Position numbers and translations under genes: made by a program. A stretch of 64,000 nucleotides of DNA from Terrilactibacillus sp. S3-3 (lineage in GTDB: Bacteria; Bacillota; Bacilli; Bacillales; Sporolactobacillaceae), in contig CP129291.1 of assembly GCA_030437565.1 (NCBI GenBank), forward strand, positions 3,286,001 to 3,350,000, written 5' to 3'. The notes under the pieces are model-generated. The model did no database searches. It saw only the letters and a list, made by a program, of their open reading frames with translations, and had not been told where the DNA came from. Shown here in pieces: positions 28,663 to 39,280 of the stretch (positions within the stretch are counted from its first letter, which is position 1; every line of letters begins with the position of its first letter).

Positions 28663-31537
28663 CCCTGAGTGAACGTCGCTAGCTGGTTATCAGCCGTATA
28701 GGTCCATTTTTTTCTGAACAAGCGGTGTATTGGTCGTTAAATCGGTCAACGTTCGACCGATGACCTGCCCGGCATCATCATACGTATTGGTCCATCCCAA
28801 AACGTTTTGCCCGTTTTTCTGAATGACCGCTTTAGTCAGCTGATCGACATCATCGTAACTATATTGTTCTACGATCCCCGAGTTTTCGATCACTTTAGAC
28901 AGATTTCCATTATCATCATACGTATTGGTCGTTTTCATCGTGGTCTGGCCGCTGACCGGAAACTCGGTCGGTCGTCAGCAGCTGATCATTGCCATTATAC
29001 GTAAAGGTCTTTGTCTTGCCTGAAGCATTGGTCAGCGAGGTCATATTCCCGTTATCGTCATAGGCATAGCTCGTCTTGTGACCATTACCGTCAGTCACCG
29101 AAGTTTTGATTTCCGGATTCAGCGGATCATATGTTTCGCTCGTCGTCCGCCCGTCGGCATCGGTTTCGCTGATGGTCTGTCCATAATCATTGTAAGTAGT
29201 GGAAGTGGTGTTCCCTTTGGCGTCTTTCTCGACTTCCTTCAGATCACTGTCCTGGTAGGCCGTTGTGCTGTACGTTCCGTTCGGATAGATGACCTTGGTC
29301 TGGCGGCCGTAGGCATCGTATTCGTACTGCGTCACTTCTTCGCCGATCTGCGAGCGCGTCAGATTATCGCCGCTGTACTGATTCGTCGTCTTCGTTCCAT
29401 CCGGGTCCACTTTTTCGATCACATGATTTTGATCATCATAACGGTAAGTGGTGGCTTCCCCTCTTTGTCCGTATCACTGAGGACATTGCCGCGGCCATCA
29501 TAAGTATGGGTGGCTGTTTTCCCATTCTCATCCGTTTCGCTGAGCACATTGTAGTTGGCATCTTCAGTCACTTTCGACGTGGTGCCGTCCGCGTTCTCCG
29601 TTTCAATGACGGCATAGGTATTATGATCTTTATCCCGCTTATAGGTTGTCGTCCGGCCGCTTGTATCGCTGGCCTCGAAGGTATTGTTTTTTTTTATCAT
29701 CATACCGGTACATTGTCGATACCGATTCGGCACCGGATTTTTGCGGTTCCAGAAGGGTCAATTGGTGACCGTCATAACTGATGGTATCGGCATTTCCCTT
29801 GCTATCCGTGTATTCGCTCATCTGGCCGTCTTCATCATAGTCAAAACTGTTTGTTAAAGTTTTCGAAGTCCCGCTGGCCTTGATCGTTGTCTTGACGAGT
29901 TGATGATTATCATATTGATAGTTAATGGAACGATCTTTGAAAGTGACGGCTGTGATCAGACCATCGGTATAGCTCAGCTTGATGCTGTTTCGAACGGTAT
30001 TCCCTGAATCGTCCACCTCCGCGATTTCTGTTAACTGATCGCCCGTATGCTTAAAGAGGATCCGATTTTTATTGGCATCTTGATAGGCCGACAGACGATA
30101 TTTCGCCGCATCGCTTAGATCCTGCTCAAATAGTTTGGAGAACCCATCGGTGTCTTTGAGCCGGTAGCCCGCCGCCCCGTTCACGGTTTCTTTTGTTAAC
30201 GTCAAGTATTTGCCTTTCGGGGACACATAGGCATTTTTGCTCGTGTCATAATCAAATTCATGGCGCGTGCCATCTTCATCTTCATAGTACAGTGTCGCGT
30301 TATCACTCGTGTCTTTCTTGGTCAGCGATTCATTCCCGGCAAATGTCCAGCCATTGCCGAATGCTGACGGCCGATTGGAGCGGGAATTATAGGTTCTGGT
30401 CAAATCAAAATCCAGCGGGCCTCGTGTGAATAGCGACTGGTCGGTGAACGTCATCACCATATTGCCGGCCGTCACGTTGACGGAGACATCCGCGTTTCCC
30501 ATTTCATGCGTGCCGTATGTGAAGGAGTCTTCAAGCCCCAGCAAATCCTCACGCATGGGGATTGAACGGTACGCGGTGGCTGACGGCCCGCTTAGTCCCC
30601 GTTCGCCGCTCATCTTATCTTGTTCGCTTGACGGGGCGGTTTCGTCATTATACCGATAGGCTTTGACTCGGAATTGATACGCTTTTTTATCAATGAACGA
30701 TTGCGCCGCCCCATTTTCCTGATAAGCCTGAGTCGGGTCGGCCGGCAAATCTTTGACATCATTAAACAAGGTTTGCCCCGAAGTATTCCAGGATGTCACT
30801 TTGCCGACATCAAACGACTTATAGGCCTTCCCGTCAAAGAGTTCGACTTTATAACCGCCGGCACCTGAAACGGCATCCCATTTAATCGTCAGGGCGCCCT
30901 TATTGGTGACAGGATCCACAAGTTCTCCGCTTCCGGTCACATTTTTAGGTGTTTCTAGTGAATATATATAACCGTATTGTGAGTCTGAAGACGACGTCGT
31001 CCCGAGTTCCGACACGGCTTTTACGCGAATTGAATAACGATGGAAGGACGCATAATCACCGCCGTCAGCCGCCGAATTTTTATAGACCGGGTTCGGATCA
31101 ATCGGTAGTTCCGCCCCGTTCCTATCACTATGCAGGGCGTACTTTCCGGCGGCAATTTCACTGTCCGTCGGCCAAATATTCTGGCCTTTCGTCGACCATT
31201 TCGTGACATTGCCGACGCTGTATTCCGCAGATTTTTTCCCATTGTAGATCAGTACTTTGTAACCCGTTGCATTTGGAACGGCATCCCAGGAGATATCCAG
31301 CCAGCCCCGGCCTTTATTGGTCGCATCGGTTTCGGAATAAGCAGAGCTGTTCACATCCGGTCTGTCCGGCGTTTCGACAAGATCGGCCGGAATCGCTTTT
31401 TTCACTTCCGACGAGGGGGGACTGTTTCCACTGGCATACTTTGCGATCACCTGCGAATCATTAGCAAAAGCGTCCATCGGCAGGATGCTGATCAGTAGTG
31501 TTAGGCAAAGCAAAATACTGATCGCTCGCTTATACAT
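28663..31537 (-). CDS. wapA: WapA-type Rhs toxin, N-terminal part (split gene)
   Basis: Start ATG 31537 after AGGGGGAG. A signal peptide (ISILLCLTLLISILPMDAFA) is followed by two fibronectin-III-like units (about residues 60-170 and 180-290), a DUF6531-like entry module (DVSVNVTAGNMVMTFTDQS, DFDLTRTYNSRS, FGNGW) and YD/Rhs repeats (YEYDAYGRQTKVIYPNGTY, YDDNGNLSKVIENSG). Slips near 29695 (T-run), 29465, 28960 and 28708 break the frame. The part ends at the island junction in TADNQLATFTQ. The full protein would be secreted, shell-forming, and deliver the tip encoded at 13230. Interruption should abolish toxin display. Confidence 0.92.
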
Positions 31538-31656
31538 TTTTTCTCCCCCTAAAAGGCTTCAAAAAAGCAGATTCCAGGATAAAATATTGCTTGCAAAAAA
31601 ATAATCCCGAAATCTGCCCTTGATGCCCTTTTTAATTATTAGAATATTTTGATATA

Positions 31657-31686
31657 ATTATAATGGATACCCGTTATTGTCGTCAA
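31657..31686 (-). promoter_or_regulatory. Promoter of wapA
   Basis: Minus-strand TTGACG, 18-base spacer, TATAAT, about 120 bases before the start codon. Confidence 0.65.
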
Positions 31687-31816
31687 TTGGATTTTTAAGA
31701 GGAAATGTGTCAAATTTTAAACAGTGGTTGTAAAAGGGAATGAGCGGCTAATCCCGGCCGACTATATAGCAATAAGCATTGAGCAAAGGGGGCACTATTC
31801 GTTTACCCTTCTCCAC

Positions 31817-33060
31817 CTATGAATCTTTTTTCACGCGCCCGGGACGTTTCAACAGTCCGCCGGCCGCAAGCAGCAGCAGGCAGGAAACAGCGAGCCATGC
31901 CGGGGGATAGCCCGCCCTGTCAACAATCCAGCCAAACGCGGGCGGCGCGAGGATAATCACCGCCTGGTTCAGCGTCAGGGCAAAGCTGACTGTCAGCCCG
32001 ACGGCTTCTCTCGACGCCCTTTCGGCAACCTCAACGATAAAAAGGCTGTACCACCCCGTTCCGAAAAAACCGAGCCAGCCGCTGACTAGAAGAAGCACCC
32101 AAATTGGAAAAGGCCTGGCACCGGCGGCGAGAAAGCAGACGGAAACGAACGCGGCAAGAATGGAAAGCAGCAGCGGTTTGCGCCGGTCGCCGTGAAAAAT
32201 CCTATCGCTGGCGAAGGCAAGGAGAATCCGACCGGCCATGCCGCTGAACAGGGCAACTGAATAAATCAGTCCGGCACGAGCCGGCGATAGGGCCTGATCC
32301 TTGACCAGAAAAATGGTGAAATGGCCGATGATCACGATTTGCAAAGAAATCATGCCCATGCCGGCAAAGAAGACCGGATGCAGCTTTTTATTTTTTATAA
32401 TCGCGTTCAGCTGTTTCAGAAGATCCGGGCTGGCCGGGCGCGAAGCAGCGTTAACCGCCGGCGGCTCCTTGTAAAAAAGCAAAAACAGCAGTCCCGCTGA
32501 GATGCATAAAGCCGATAATAGGTCGACGGCATAGCTCCAGCCGTATCTAGCCGAGACGACTGGGATCACAAGACCGCCGATGGCCCCGCCAACCGGGATA
32601 CCCGCCTGTCTGATCCCCATCGCCAGCCCGCGGTTTTTCTTTGAAAACCACTCCACGATGACTTTGCTGCCGCCGGGCTGGGCCGCGCTGTAAAAGATGC
32701 CGGTCACTGACAAAACGCCCAATAATCCGGCAAAACCGCCGGCCCCATTCACCACAAGAATACTCACGCCGAGCAAAACGGAGGCCAGCCCGATAAAAAG
32801 ACGCTCATTCCAGCGATCGAGCAGCCAGCCGGCCGGCAGCATAAAAAACAGCGGGCCGATGCTGATCGCCGACAAAAGCGTCCCCGTCTCCATCTGCGTC
32901 AAGTGATAAGACTGCTTCCAAAATAACGCCAGCGGCCCGACCCCATAATTAATCAACTGGCGCTCGCTTGCGCCCATGTGGCGAGCAGCAGCACAACCCA
33001 CTTATAAGCACCGCCCTCGACTTTAATCGGTTTGCTATCCTCAAACTTTTTTGGTTCCAT
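31817..33060 (-). CDS. MFS transporter (one frameshift near the start)
   Basis: Twelve-segment major facilitator, about 414 residues. Start ATG 33060 (MEPKKFEDSKPIKVEGGAYK) follows GGCGGGAG; a slip near 32958 separates it from LINYGVGPLALFWKQSYHLT onward. Motifs: PAGWLLDRWNERLFIGLAS (motif A) and RGLAMGIRQAGIPVGGAIGG. The pattern resembles the OFA/CynX group rather than drug exporters; the substrate is unknown. It is transcribed away from the LysR gene, which probably controls it. Confidence 0.85.
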
Positions 33061-33166
33061 CCTATCTCCCGCCTTTTTACCTTTCATTTTAAAAGGCGGT
33101 TAATATCATGTAAAATGAATATTAAGAATATTTGATATCAAAAAAATTGATTGGGAGGGAGTGCTT

Positions 33167-34034
33167 TTGGATATTAAAGATTTAATTGTGTTTAAGGCGG
33201 TGGCCGATGAAGGGGCGATCTCGCGTGCGGCCCAGAAAATGAACTATGTGCAATCGACTGTCACAATGAGAATTCAACATTTGGAATCGGAGCTGGGCAC
33301 ACCGCTGTTTTACCGCAACGGAAAAGGCGTTGATTTGAACGCCAATGGAAAGACGCTTTTACCCTATGTCGAACAGATGCTCAAACTGATGGATCAATCG
33401 ATTGCTGCCGTTCAAGAACGAAACGGCAGCCCGTCCGGAACACTGAGAATCGGTTCACGGAATCGACGGCTGCCGTCCGCCTGCCGCCGCTGCTCGCCGC
33501 CTACTGCCAAGCGTTTCCAGAAGTCGATCTTATTTTAGAAACGCATACGACGGCCGATTTAATCCGGCTTGTACGCGAGCGAAAACTAGATGGTGCTTTT
33601 GTTGCCGGAGACGTGCATCATTCCGAATTGACCGCCCGGCTGTTCCGCGAAGAAGCCTTGACGCTGATCGGCAGCCGACCGCTTGATTCGATTACCGAGT
33701 TGAGCCAATCCAACTTGCTCGTTTTCAGCCACGGCTGCTACTATCGAAACAGGCTTGAGAAGTGGCTCCACGAAGAAGGCATCTACCCCCGGCGTATTCT
33801 CGAGTTCGGCACAGTCGAAGCGATCATCGGCTGCGTCAAGGCCGGAATGGGGATGGCCATCATGATCGAGGCCATTTTAAAAAAACAGGATCCGGGCCTT
33901 GTGCGCATTCCCCTTCCTGACAAATATGCCACGGTTCCCACTTATTTTATCACCAAAAAGATAGCGAAGCGTCGGCAGCGCTCCATGAATTCGCCAAGAT
34001 CATCGGGACCGGGGGCGGAGACACGCCTGAATGA
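33167..34034 (+). CDS. LysR-family transcriptional regulator (two frameshifts)
   Basis: About 290 residues. The start TTG 33167 is eight bases after GGGAGG (LDIKDLIVFKAVADEG); GTG 33161 is possible. The winged helix is at residues 1-60 (ISRAAQKMNYVQSTVTMRIQ, LESELGTPLFYRNGKG). A slip near 33460 leads to STAAVRLPPLLAAYCQAFPE and the effector domain (GCVKAGMGMAIMIEAILKK); a second near 33960 leads to the end EFAKIIGTGGGDTPE. It is closest in look to the CysL/YwbI group. The divergent MFS gene is the likely target. Confidence 0.88.
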
Positions 34035-34139
34035 GAGCGCACCTCTGCGGAACCGTATATTTTGAGGTTATCCGTTGTTTATAAGTTTAAATGTCCATGT
34101 TTTTTTAAAATATCAATTTGTTTACAAATTCGAGAAAGT

Positions 34140-34288
34140 TGTGCATAAGTACCCGTCCCCTTCCGCAACTAATTGTTAATAAGCTGTGTATAAGCTGTGC
34201 ATAACTTGCGTAACTTTATTCATAATGCCTTTGAACGTTTTTTATCGACTGGCATCCTTGTTCATAAATCTCACAATCCTGTGCATAA
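34140..34288 (-). promoter_or_regulatory. Cluster of four DnaA-box-like 9-mers
   Basis: On the minus strand TTATGCACA occurs at 34140-34148, 34196-34204 and 34280-34288, and TTATACACA at 34185-34193. All differ by one base from the consensus TTATCCACA and share one direction, in AT-rich DNA without a gene. No dnaA, dnaN or gidA is in the window, so it is not evidently the main origin. Confidence 0.5.
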
Positions 34289-34351
34289 CCTTTGAAAAAT
34301 GTTTAATGCTCCCCATATTGAGCCCGAACCCTTACTCAAATCCGGGGACGC

Positions 34352-34386
34352 AAAAAAGCGGAAGGCTCCGCGCCTCCCGCCTTTTT
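34352..34386. terminator. Two-way terminator between LysR and permease genes
   Basis: AAAAAAGCGGAAGGC pairs with GCCTCCCGCCTTTTT around TCCGC, with runs of A and T on the outer sides, so it can act on both strands. Confidence 0.75.
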
Positions 34387-34391
34387 CATTA

Positions 34392-35863
34392 TTAAATTGA
34401 ACCTCGTCCGCTAGTCTCGGTGAGGCGAGATATCACATTTATCCAAAGGAATAATTTTTGGCACCCGTTTTTCCACTTATAAACAAGCCAAACGATCAGG
34501 AAAACAGGGATACCGACATAGGCGGCCGTCAATCCGGCCCAATCGATTTTTCCGCCGGAAAACAGGCTGTAGCTTTGGCCAATCACAACGATTAAGCAGA
34601 CGGCAAAGGCGAAAAGCGGGCCAAACGGGAACCATTTTGCCCGGTACGGCAGATCCGCGAGATTGCCGCCTTGCGCAACATAAGCTCTGCGGAAGCGGTA
34701 ATGGCTGACGGCGATGCCGAGCCAGGCGATAAAGCCGGACATACCGGAGGCGCTCAGCAGCCAGTTGTACACAACACCGTCGCCGAACCGCGAGGCGAAA
34801 AACGCCAGAAAGCCAAACGCCGCTGTGATGATGAGTGAATAAATAGGGATGCCGCGGCTGTTAACCGTTGCTAAAAACTTCGGCGCCTTGCCTTCAACAG
34901 CGAGCGCATACAGAATCCGTGTGGATGCATAGAGCCCTGAATTGCCGGCGGAAAGCACCGCTGTAAAGATGACCGCATTCATCACCGAAGCGGCAAAAGC
35001 CAGGCCTGCTTTTTGGAACACCATCGTGAACGGGCTGACCATGACTTGGTCTGTGACCGACAAATTATGGCTCGTATAAGGAATAATCATGCTGATCACA
35101 AAGATGGCTAAAATATAAAAAAGCAAAATCCGCCAAAAAATCGTTTTCATCGCTTTTGGTACATTTTTCTTCGGATCTTCACTTTCTCCTGCCGTAACGC
35201 CGAGCAGTTCGGTTCCTTGAAAAGAATAGCCGGCCGCGAGAAAAATTCCGAATGCAGCTAAGAAACCACCGTGGAAAGGTGCATCTCCCGTGGTAAAGTT
35301 TTGAAATCCAGGCGCGCCGCCATCAATAATTTTAAAAATCATCAGCAAACCGACAACAATAAAAATAATCACAGTTGCCACTTTTATAAATGAAAACCAG
35401 TATTCCGATTCACCATATCCTCTGACCGATAAAGCGTTGATTAAAAAGATAATAATAGAAAAAGTCCGCTCCACAAAATCGATGAACTGTGCGGAAACCA
35501 AAATTTCATAATCACGGTGGCCGCCGACAGTTCGCTGGCAATCGTAATCGCCCAGTTATACCAGTAGTTCCAGCCTAAAGCAAAACCGAGCGACGGGTCG
35601 ACAAATCTTGTGGCATAAGTGCTAAATGAACCGCTTGTCGGCATGAATGACGCCAGTTCGCCAAGACTTGTCATCAAAAAATAAACCATGATGCCGATCA
35701 CAGCGTATGCCAGCAGCGCTCCGCCCGGCCCCGCTGTGTAGATCGCGTTGCCGCTGGCCAGAAACAGCCCGGTCCCAATCGCTCCTCCCAAAGCGATCAT
35801 CGTCAAATGCCGTGATTTCAATCCGCGCCGGAGCCCGTTTGATGTGTTTGAAACTTGCCTCAT
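34392..35863 (-). CDS. Amino acid permease, probable lysine transporter (one frameshift)
   Basis: APC-superfamily permease, about 490 residues and 12 membrane segments. Start ATG 35863 (MRQVSNTSNGLRRGLKSRHL). Family signature: MIALGGAIGTGLFLASGNAI in segment 1, YWYNWAITIASELSAA, GYSFQGTELLGVTAGESEDP in segment 6. A slip near 35450 (FLLLSF to FLINALSVRGYGESEYW) is the only break. The lysine riboswitch just upstream points to lysine as substrate, as for LysP/YvsH-type genes in Bacilli. The gene ends six bases before the two-way terminator. Confidence 0.9.
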
Positions 35864-35902
35864 ATAGCTCTTCCTCTCTTTGATGTCAGGAAGACATCGG
35901 GC

Positions 35903-35942
35903 ACAAAAAAACCGCCGAACGGCTGATATGCGTTCAAAGCGG
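35903..35942 (-). terminator. L-box regulatory terminator
   Basis: Minus strand CCGCTTTGAACG pairs with CGTTCGGCGG and is followed by seven T. It lies between the aptamer and the permease start. Confidence 0.8.
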
Positions 35943-35974
35943 AAATGAACTATAAAAAATCCTCACCCATATCT

Positions 35975-36155
35975 TCCTTCGATAGCACATCACATGATTA
36001 TCCATGTGACAGTCCTGCTCCTCTTCGAAAACAGTCCCAGCACGCCAGGCAAAGGATCAAGGCGCGCTTCGGCGATGTTTCCTTTTATGCATAGTCACCG
36101 GCATCCTTTTGCCTCCCATGCATGACTCATAAACCTCGCAACCTCTACCCCATCT
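35975..36155 (-). ncRNA. Lysine riboswitch (L-box)
   Basis: Minus-strand blocks match the L-box in order: TAGAGGTTGCGAG, GAGTCATGC, GGAAACATCGCCGAAGCG, GGCGTGCTGGGACTG, GCAGGACTGTCACATG, CATGTGATGTGCTATC. A terminator follows. Binding of lysine should stop transcription of the permease gene. Confidence 0.85.
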
Positions 36156-36196
36156 CATATGATGAGGATGTCGGTTATTCAATTACAACATCCACT

Positions 36197-36225
36197 ATTG
36201 TACAAAGTCCGGCTGGATTTTTCAA
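36197..36225 (-). promoter_or_regulatory. Promoter of the L-box permease transcript
   Basis: Minus-strand TTGAAA, 17-base spacer, TACAAT, about 40 bases before the aptamer. Confidence 0.7.
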
Positions 36226-36737
36226 GGGATTCACAATAATTGCCAACCTATCTTCACTTTTCCAGGCAAGACGAACCTTCGCCGTATCCGGCCGCCTGAG
36301 AGTTATTCAGTATAATGGAACTTTTTCCCTTTACTTTAGTAATACTATTGTTGATAGAAAACAAGGCGAGCGTACAATACTTCTACTCTCCATTTTTGGC
36401 CCAATATTTACTGTAAGCAGGATATAGATGTACCATGTACTCGAACAAATCTATCGGCGCTTAGTGCACTCTTTCAAGAATTAAATAGTCATTTTCATTC
36501 TCTAGCCGCCGGTTAAAAATACTGTGTAAAATCGGCGTGCCCCAAAAATGCGGGCTTTTACTGCAGCAAAAACAGTTTATAGGAGCGAGGTCTTTTTGGC
36601 TATTACGATCCAATTAACCTGACTTCTTTCCCATAATACTGAAAACTGTGACTAATTATTCATTTATTTTTTTAGATACATCGAATACACTTAACTTGTC
36701 TGCAAAATATCATAATTTTTCCAAAGGAGGTTTTTTC
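36226..36737. other. Intergenic stretch, no feature seen
   Basis: Short frames only, without ribosome sites or family patterns. Nothing supported apart from the SD site (AAAGGAGG) at its right end, which belongs to the DUF805 gene. Confidence 0.5.
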
Positions 36738-37100
36738 ATGCACTGGTATTTTGATGTACTTAAGAACTATGTAGGTTTTAGCGGCAGGGCGACGCGGACG
36801 GAATTTTGGATGTTCACTCTTTTTAATGCTATTGCAATCATTATTGTCAGACTCATCGATACCTTTCTTTTTAACGACTTTCCGGTCCTATACATCCTGT
36901 ATATGCTAGCTATACTTCTTCCTTCTCTCGCTGTCGATATCCGTCGGCTTCACGACATCGGCCGAACCGGCTGGTGGATACTTATTGGACTTATTCCTAT
37001 TGCCGGATGGATTGTACTGCTTATTTTCACCTGCACAGACAGCCAGGATAACAGTAACGTTTATGGACCCAATCCCAAAGGAACGATTGGGGTAAATTGA
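36738..37100 (+). CDS. DUF805 membrane protein
   Basis: 120 residues. ATG 36738 (MHWYFDVLKNYVGFSGRATR) lies eight bases after AAAGGAGG, which rules out the in-frame ATG at 36648. The family pattern is complete: FSGRATRTEFWMFTLFN, the inner LAILLPSLAVDIRRLHDIGR then GWWILIGLIPIAGWI, and CTDSQDNSNVYGPNP. Four membrane segments. DUF805 proteins (YhaH type) are of unknown function. Unbroken. Confidence 0.9.
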   Translation: MHWYFDVLKNYVGFSGRATRTEFWMFTLFNAIAIIIVRLIDTFLFNDFPVLYILYMLAILLPSLAVDIRRLHDIGRTGWWILIGLIPIAGWIVLLIFTCTDSQDNSNVYGPNPKGTIGVN

Positions 37101-37117
37101 TTATTGCCATAATGAAT

Positions 37118-37277
37118 ACATTTATCCCGCATTAACGGGCAGTAAGACTCCCGCCTCAAGGCTTCAATGAATTCGAAGAAGCATAGGTGGGAGACAACTG
37201 CCCATAAACGCCCGATTGGTTCAACTAACAATCAATGGGGGATATAACAAAGTCCCCACTGATTGAAGTTTCACTTT
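37118..37277 (+). repeat. Dispersed structured repeat, copy 1
   Basis: Starts TTTATCCCGCATTAACGGGC and ends CTGATTGAAGTTTCACTTTA. The same order of blocks appears at 57041-57229 with point changes and a longer middle. GGGCAGT pairs with ACTGCCC and CTCCCGCCT with AGGTGGGAG; a second hairpin uses CAATCAATGGGGGA and TCCCCACTGATTG. It follows the DUF805 stop and carries no gene. It is probably a non-autonomous IS200/IS605-like element or a structured RNA. The following 37278-37555 shows no supported gene. Confidence 0.75.
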
Positions 37278-37555
37278 ATTAATTCCTAAATTGCTTGAAT
37301 AAACCAGAGGCGGAAATGTCGCGAAATCGGGCATTCCCGCCGTTTATTTTTGATTTAACCAAAACTTTGACGATTCTATTGACATCAGTCACGGGCTCCA
37401 ACCGAGTTGTCCCCTTTTTGTTGCGGCAATTTGGGGCGGCGCCAACATTCCGGAATGACAACCAGGGCTCTCAGGAGCGACTGTCTCTAAAATACATGAT
37501 CCTCTTTTCGGTTATCAAGCTGTGCTGCCCCCGGCGTTCTAAACGGACGGCCGTT

Positions 37556-38998
37556 CTATTGTTGTACCCCTTCCGTCCGTTCCTCCTTTGGTGCGCTCGT
37601 TCGTTTCAAGAAAAGTGAGAGAATAAAGGCTCCCAATGCCACAACCATTGTAATCAAAAATGCCAGCTGCAGTCCGGAAATCATGGCGTTCAAAATCTGC
37701 TGCGGCGCTTCCGGATCCGGCACCCGGCTTAGGTAGGAGTGCTGTCCGGAAACCATAATGCCGACAAAAACGGCCGTGCCGATTCCTCCTGAAACCTGCT
37801 GCAGCGTGTTCATAATCGCTGTCCCATGAGGATAGAGCCTTTTCGGCAGCTGATTCAGACCTGTTGTGGATACCGGCATCATGACCATGGCCATGCCGAC
37901 GAGCAGCGCACAGTATAAAATGATCATGTACCAAATGCTCTCTCTCCGAAGCGGTTAGCCTGCTCATCAGCCAGATCACAAGACTGATGACGGCCAGGGG
38001 GGGGGAACAAGCCATCTAGGGCCGAACCGATCAAAAAACGTACCCATGACCGGCGACAACAGCCCATTGATCAGGCCGCCCGGCAGCAAAACAGCCCCCG
38101 CCGCCAGCGACGTCAAGAGGAGTGCCCTCTGAAGATAGAGCGGCAGCAAAATCATCGTGGCAAACAAGGTCATCATCACCAAGACCAAAATAAAGGTGGA
38201 CAGCGCAAACATCGGATACTTAAATGCCCGCAGATCGAGAATCGGAGAGGGAGCGGTCAGCTGTCGCCAGACAAACAGAAGCAAAGCCACCGCCCCGGCG
38301 ATGAGAAAAACTGTACCCAGCCGTCCACCGCCGGAACCCAGTCCATAAACCAGACCGCCGAAGCCAATTGTCGATAAAACGATCGATAAAATGTCTACTT
38401 TCGGCCGCGTCACTTCCGATACATTCTTTAAATAGCGCGAAGCAAACACAATCGAAAAGACGGCCAGCGGAATGACAAGATAAAATAGCCAGCGCCAGGA
38501 AAAAATCGATAGAATCAAACCGGACAGCGTCGGGCCGAGCGCTGGAGCAAACATGATCACAAGACCGATCAGCCCCATCGCCCCGCCTCTCTTTTCAGGA
38601 GGGGTGATCAGCAAAAGCGTATTCATCATCACAGGCAAGATCAAGCCGGATCCCGCCGCCTGAATAATTCTGCCAATCAAAAGAAAAGAAAAACTCGTCG
38701 AAAGCGCACAGATAAGTGTGCCGGCAAGAAAAAGGCTCATTGCACCGAGAAACATCTGCCGGGTTGTGAGCCACCCCGACAGCAGCGCAGTCACAGGCAT
38801 CAGGATGCCAATCACCAGCAGATAAGCTGTTGTCAGCCACTGGATGGTTGTTGCCGAGACATTGAAATAGCGAATTAAATCGGATAAGGCAATATTAAGA
38901 AAGGTTTCATTTAATATAGCAACAAAGGCCCCGATGATCAAAGCGACCGTGATGATCGGGCCGCGTTTCACAGTTTGTTCAAACTGTGCATCACTCAT
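37556..38998 (-). CDS. MFS multidrug exporter, DHA2 (EmrB/LmrB) type, one frameshift
   Basis: About 480 residues, 14 membrane segments. Start ATG 38998 (MSDAQFEQTVKRGPIITVAL). Motifs: LNETFLNIALSDLIRYF (motif D1), WLTTAYLLVIGILMPVTALL, GRIIQAAGSGLILPVMMNT (motif C) and FSWRWLFYLVIPLA. A G/C run near 37997 (nine bases) breaks the frame; beyond it the protein reads on to KEERTEGVQQ. The family exports drugs or bile-like compounds by proton exchange. No regulator lies beside it. Confidence 0.88.
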
Positions 38999-39129
38999 TT
39001 AGTCCAAAACCTCCCTTTATTAAAATGCCATAAAAGAAACCAGCGATTTCAGGTTTCACACCCGGGCATGGTCAATGGCTATTATCCGATTTTACACGAT
39101 CAATGCCCTGAGGCCAAACAAATAGCCTC

Positions 39130-39280
39130 AAGGGATAAAGGGAGCTGTGAACTACCCACCACTTAACCAACCTTACGGTGCTTGAAGTGGGGGCTTCTCG
39201 ACTTATCGTTACTTTTACTAGCTAACGAAAAATGACCGAGCTAACCCTCTTGTTCCAAGAGTTTTTGTTTTTATGCTAAT
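39130..39280 (-). ncRNA. Putative omega RNA (reRNA) at the tnpB 3-prime end
   Basis: The minus strand after the tnpB stop reads GAAGCCCCCACTTCAAGC, TAAGGTTGG, TTAAGTGGTGGGTAGTTCAC, the usual scaffold hairpin at the right end of IS605 elements. TnpB proteins use this RNA; the guide would be the bases just beyond the element, after GTTCAC near 39147. Confidence 0.6.

Noticed and set aside
29078-31498. Plus-strand frames across wapA
   Set aside because: They mirror the repetitive Rhs codons; no start sites, and the minus-strand protein is certain.
34035-34391. Chromosomal replication origin
   Set aside because: The DnaA-like boxes lack the usual dnaA/dnaN/gidA neighbours and a clear DNA-unwinding element.
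36122-36427. 101-codon plus-strand frame upstream of the DUF805 gene
   Set aside because: It overlaps the L-box and its promoter on the other strand, and has no ribosome site.
37279-37618. Short frames on both strands after the DUF805 repeat
   Set aside because: No start signals and no recognised family; both strands are open by chance in this stretch.
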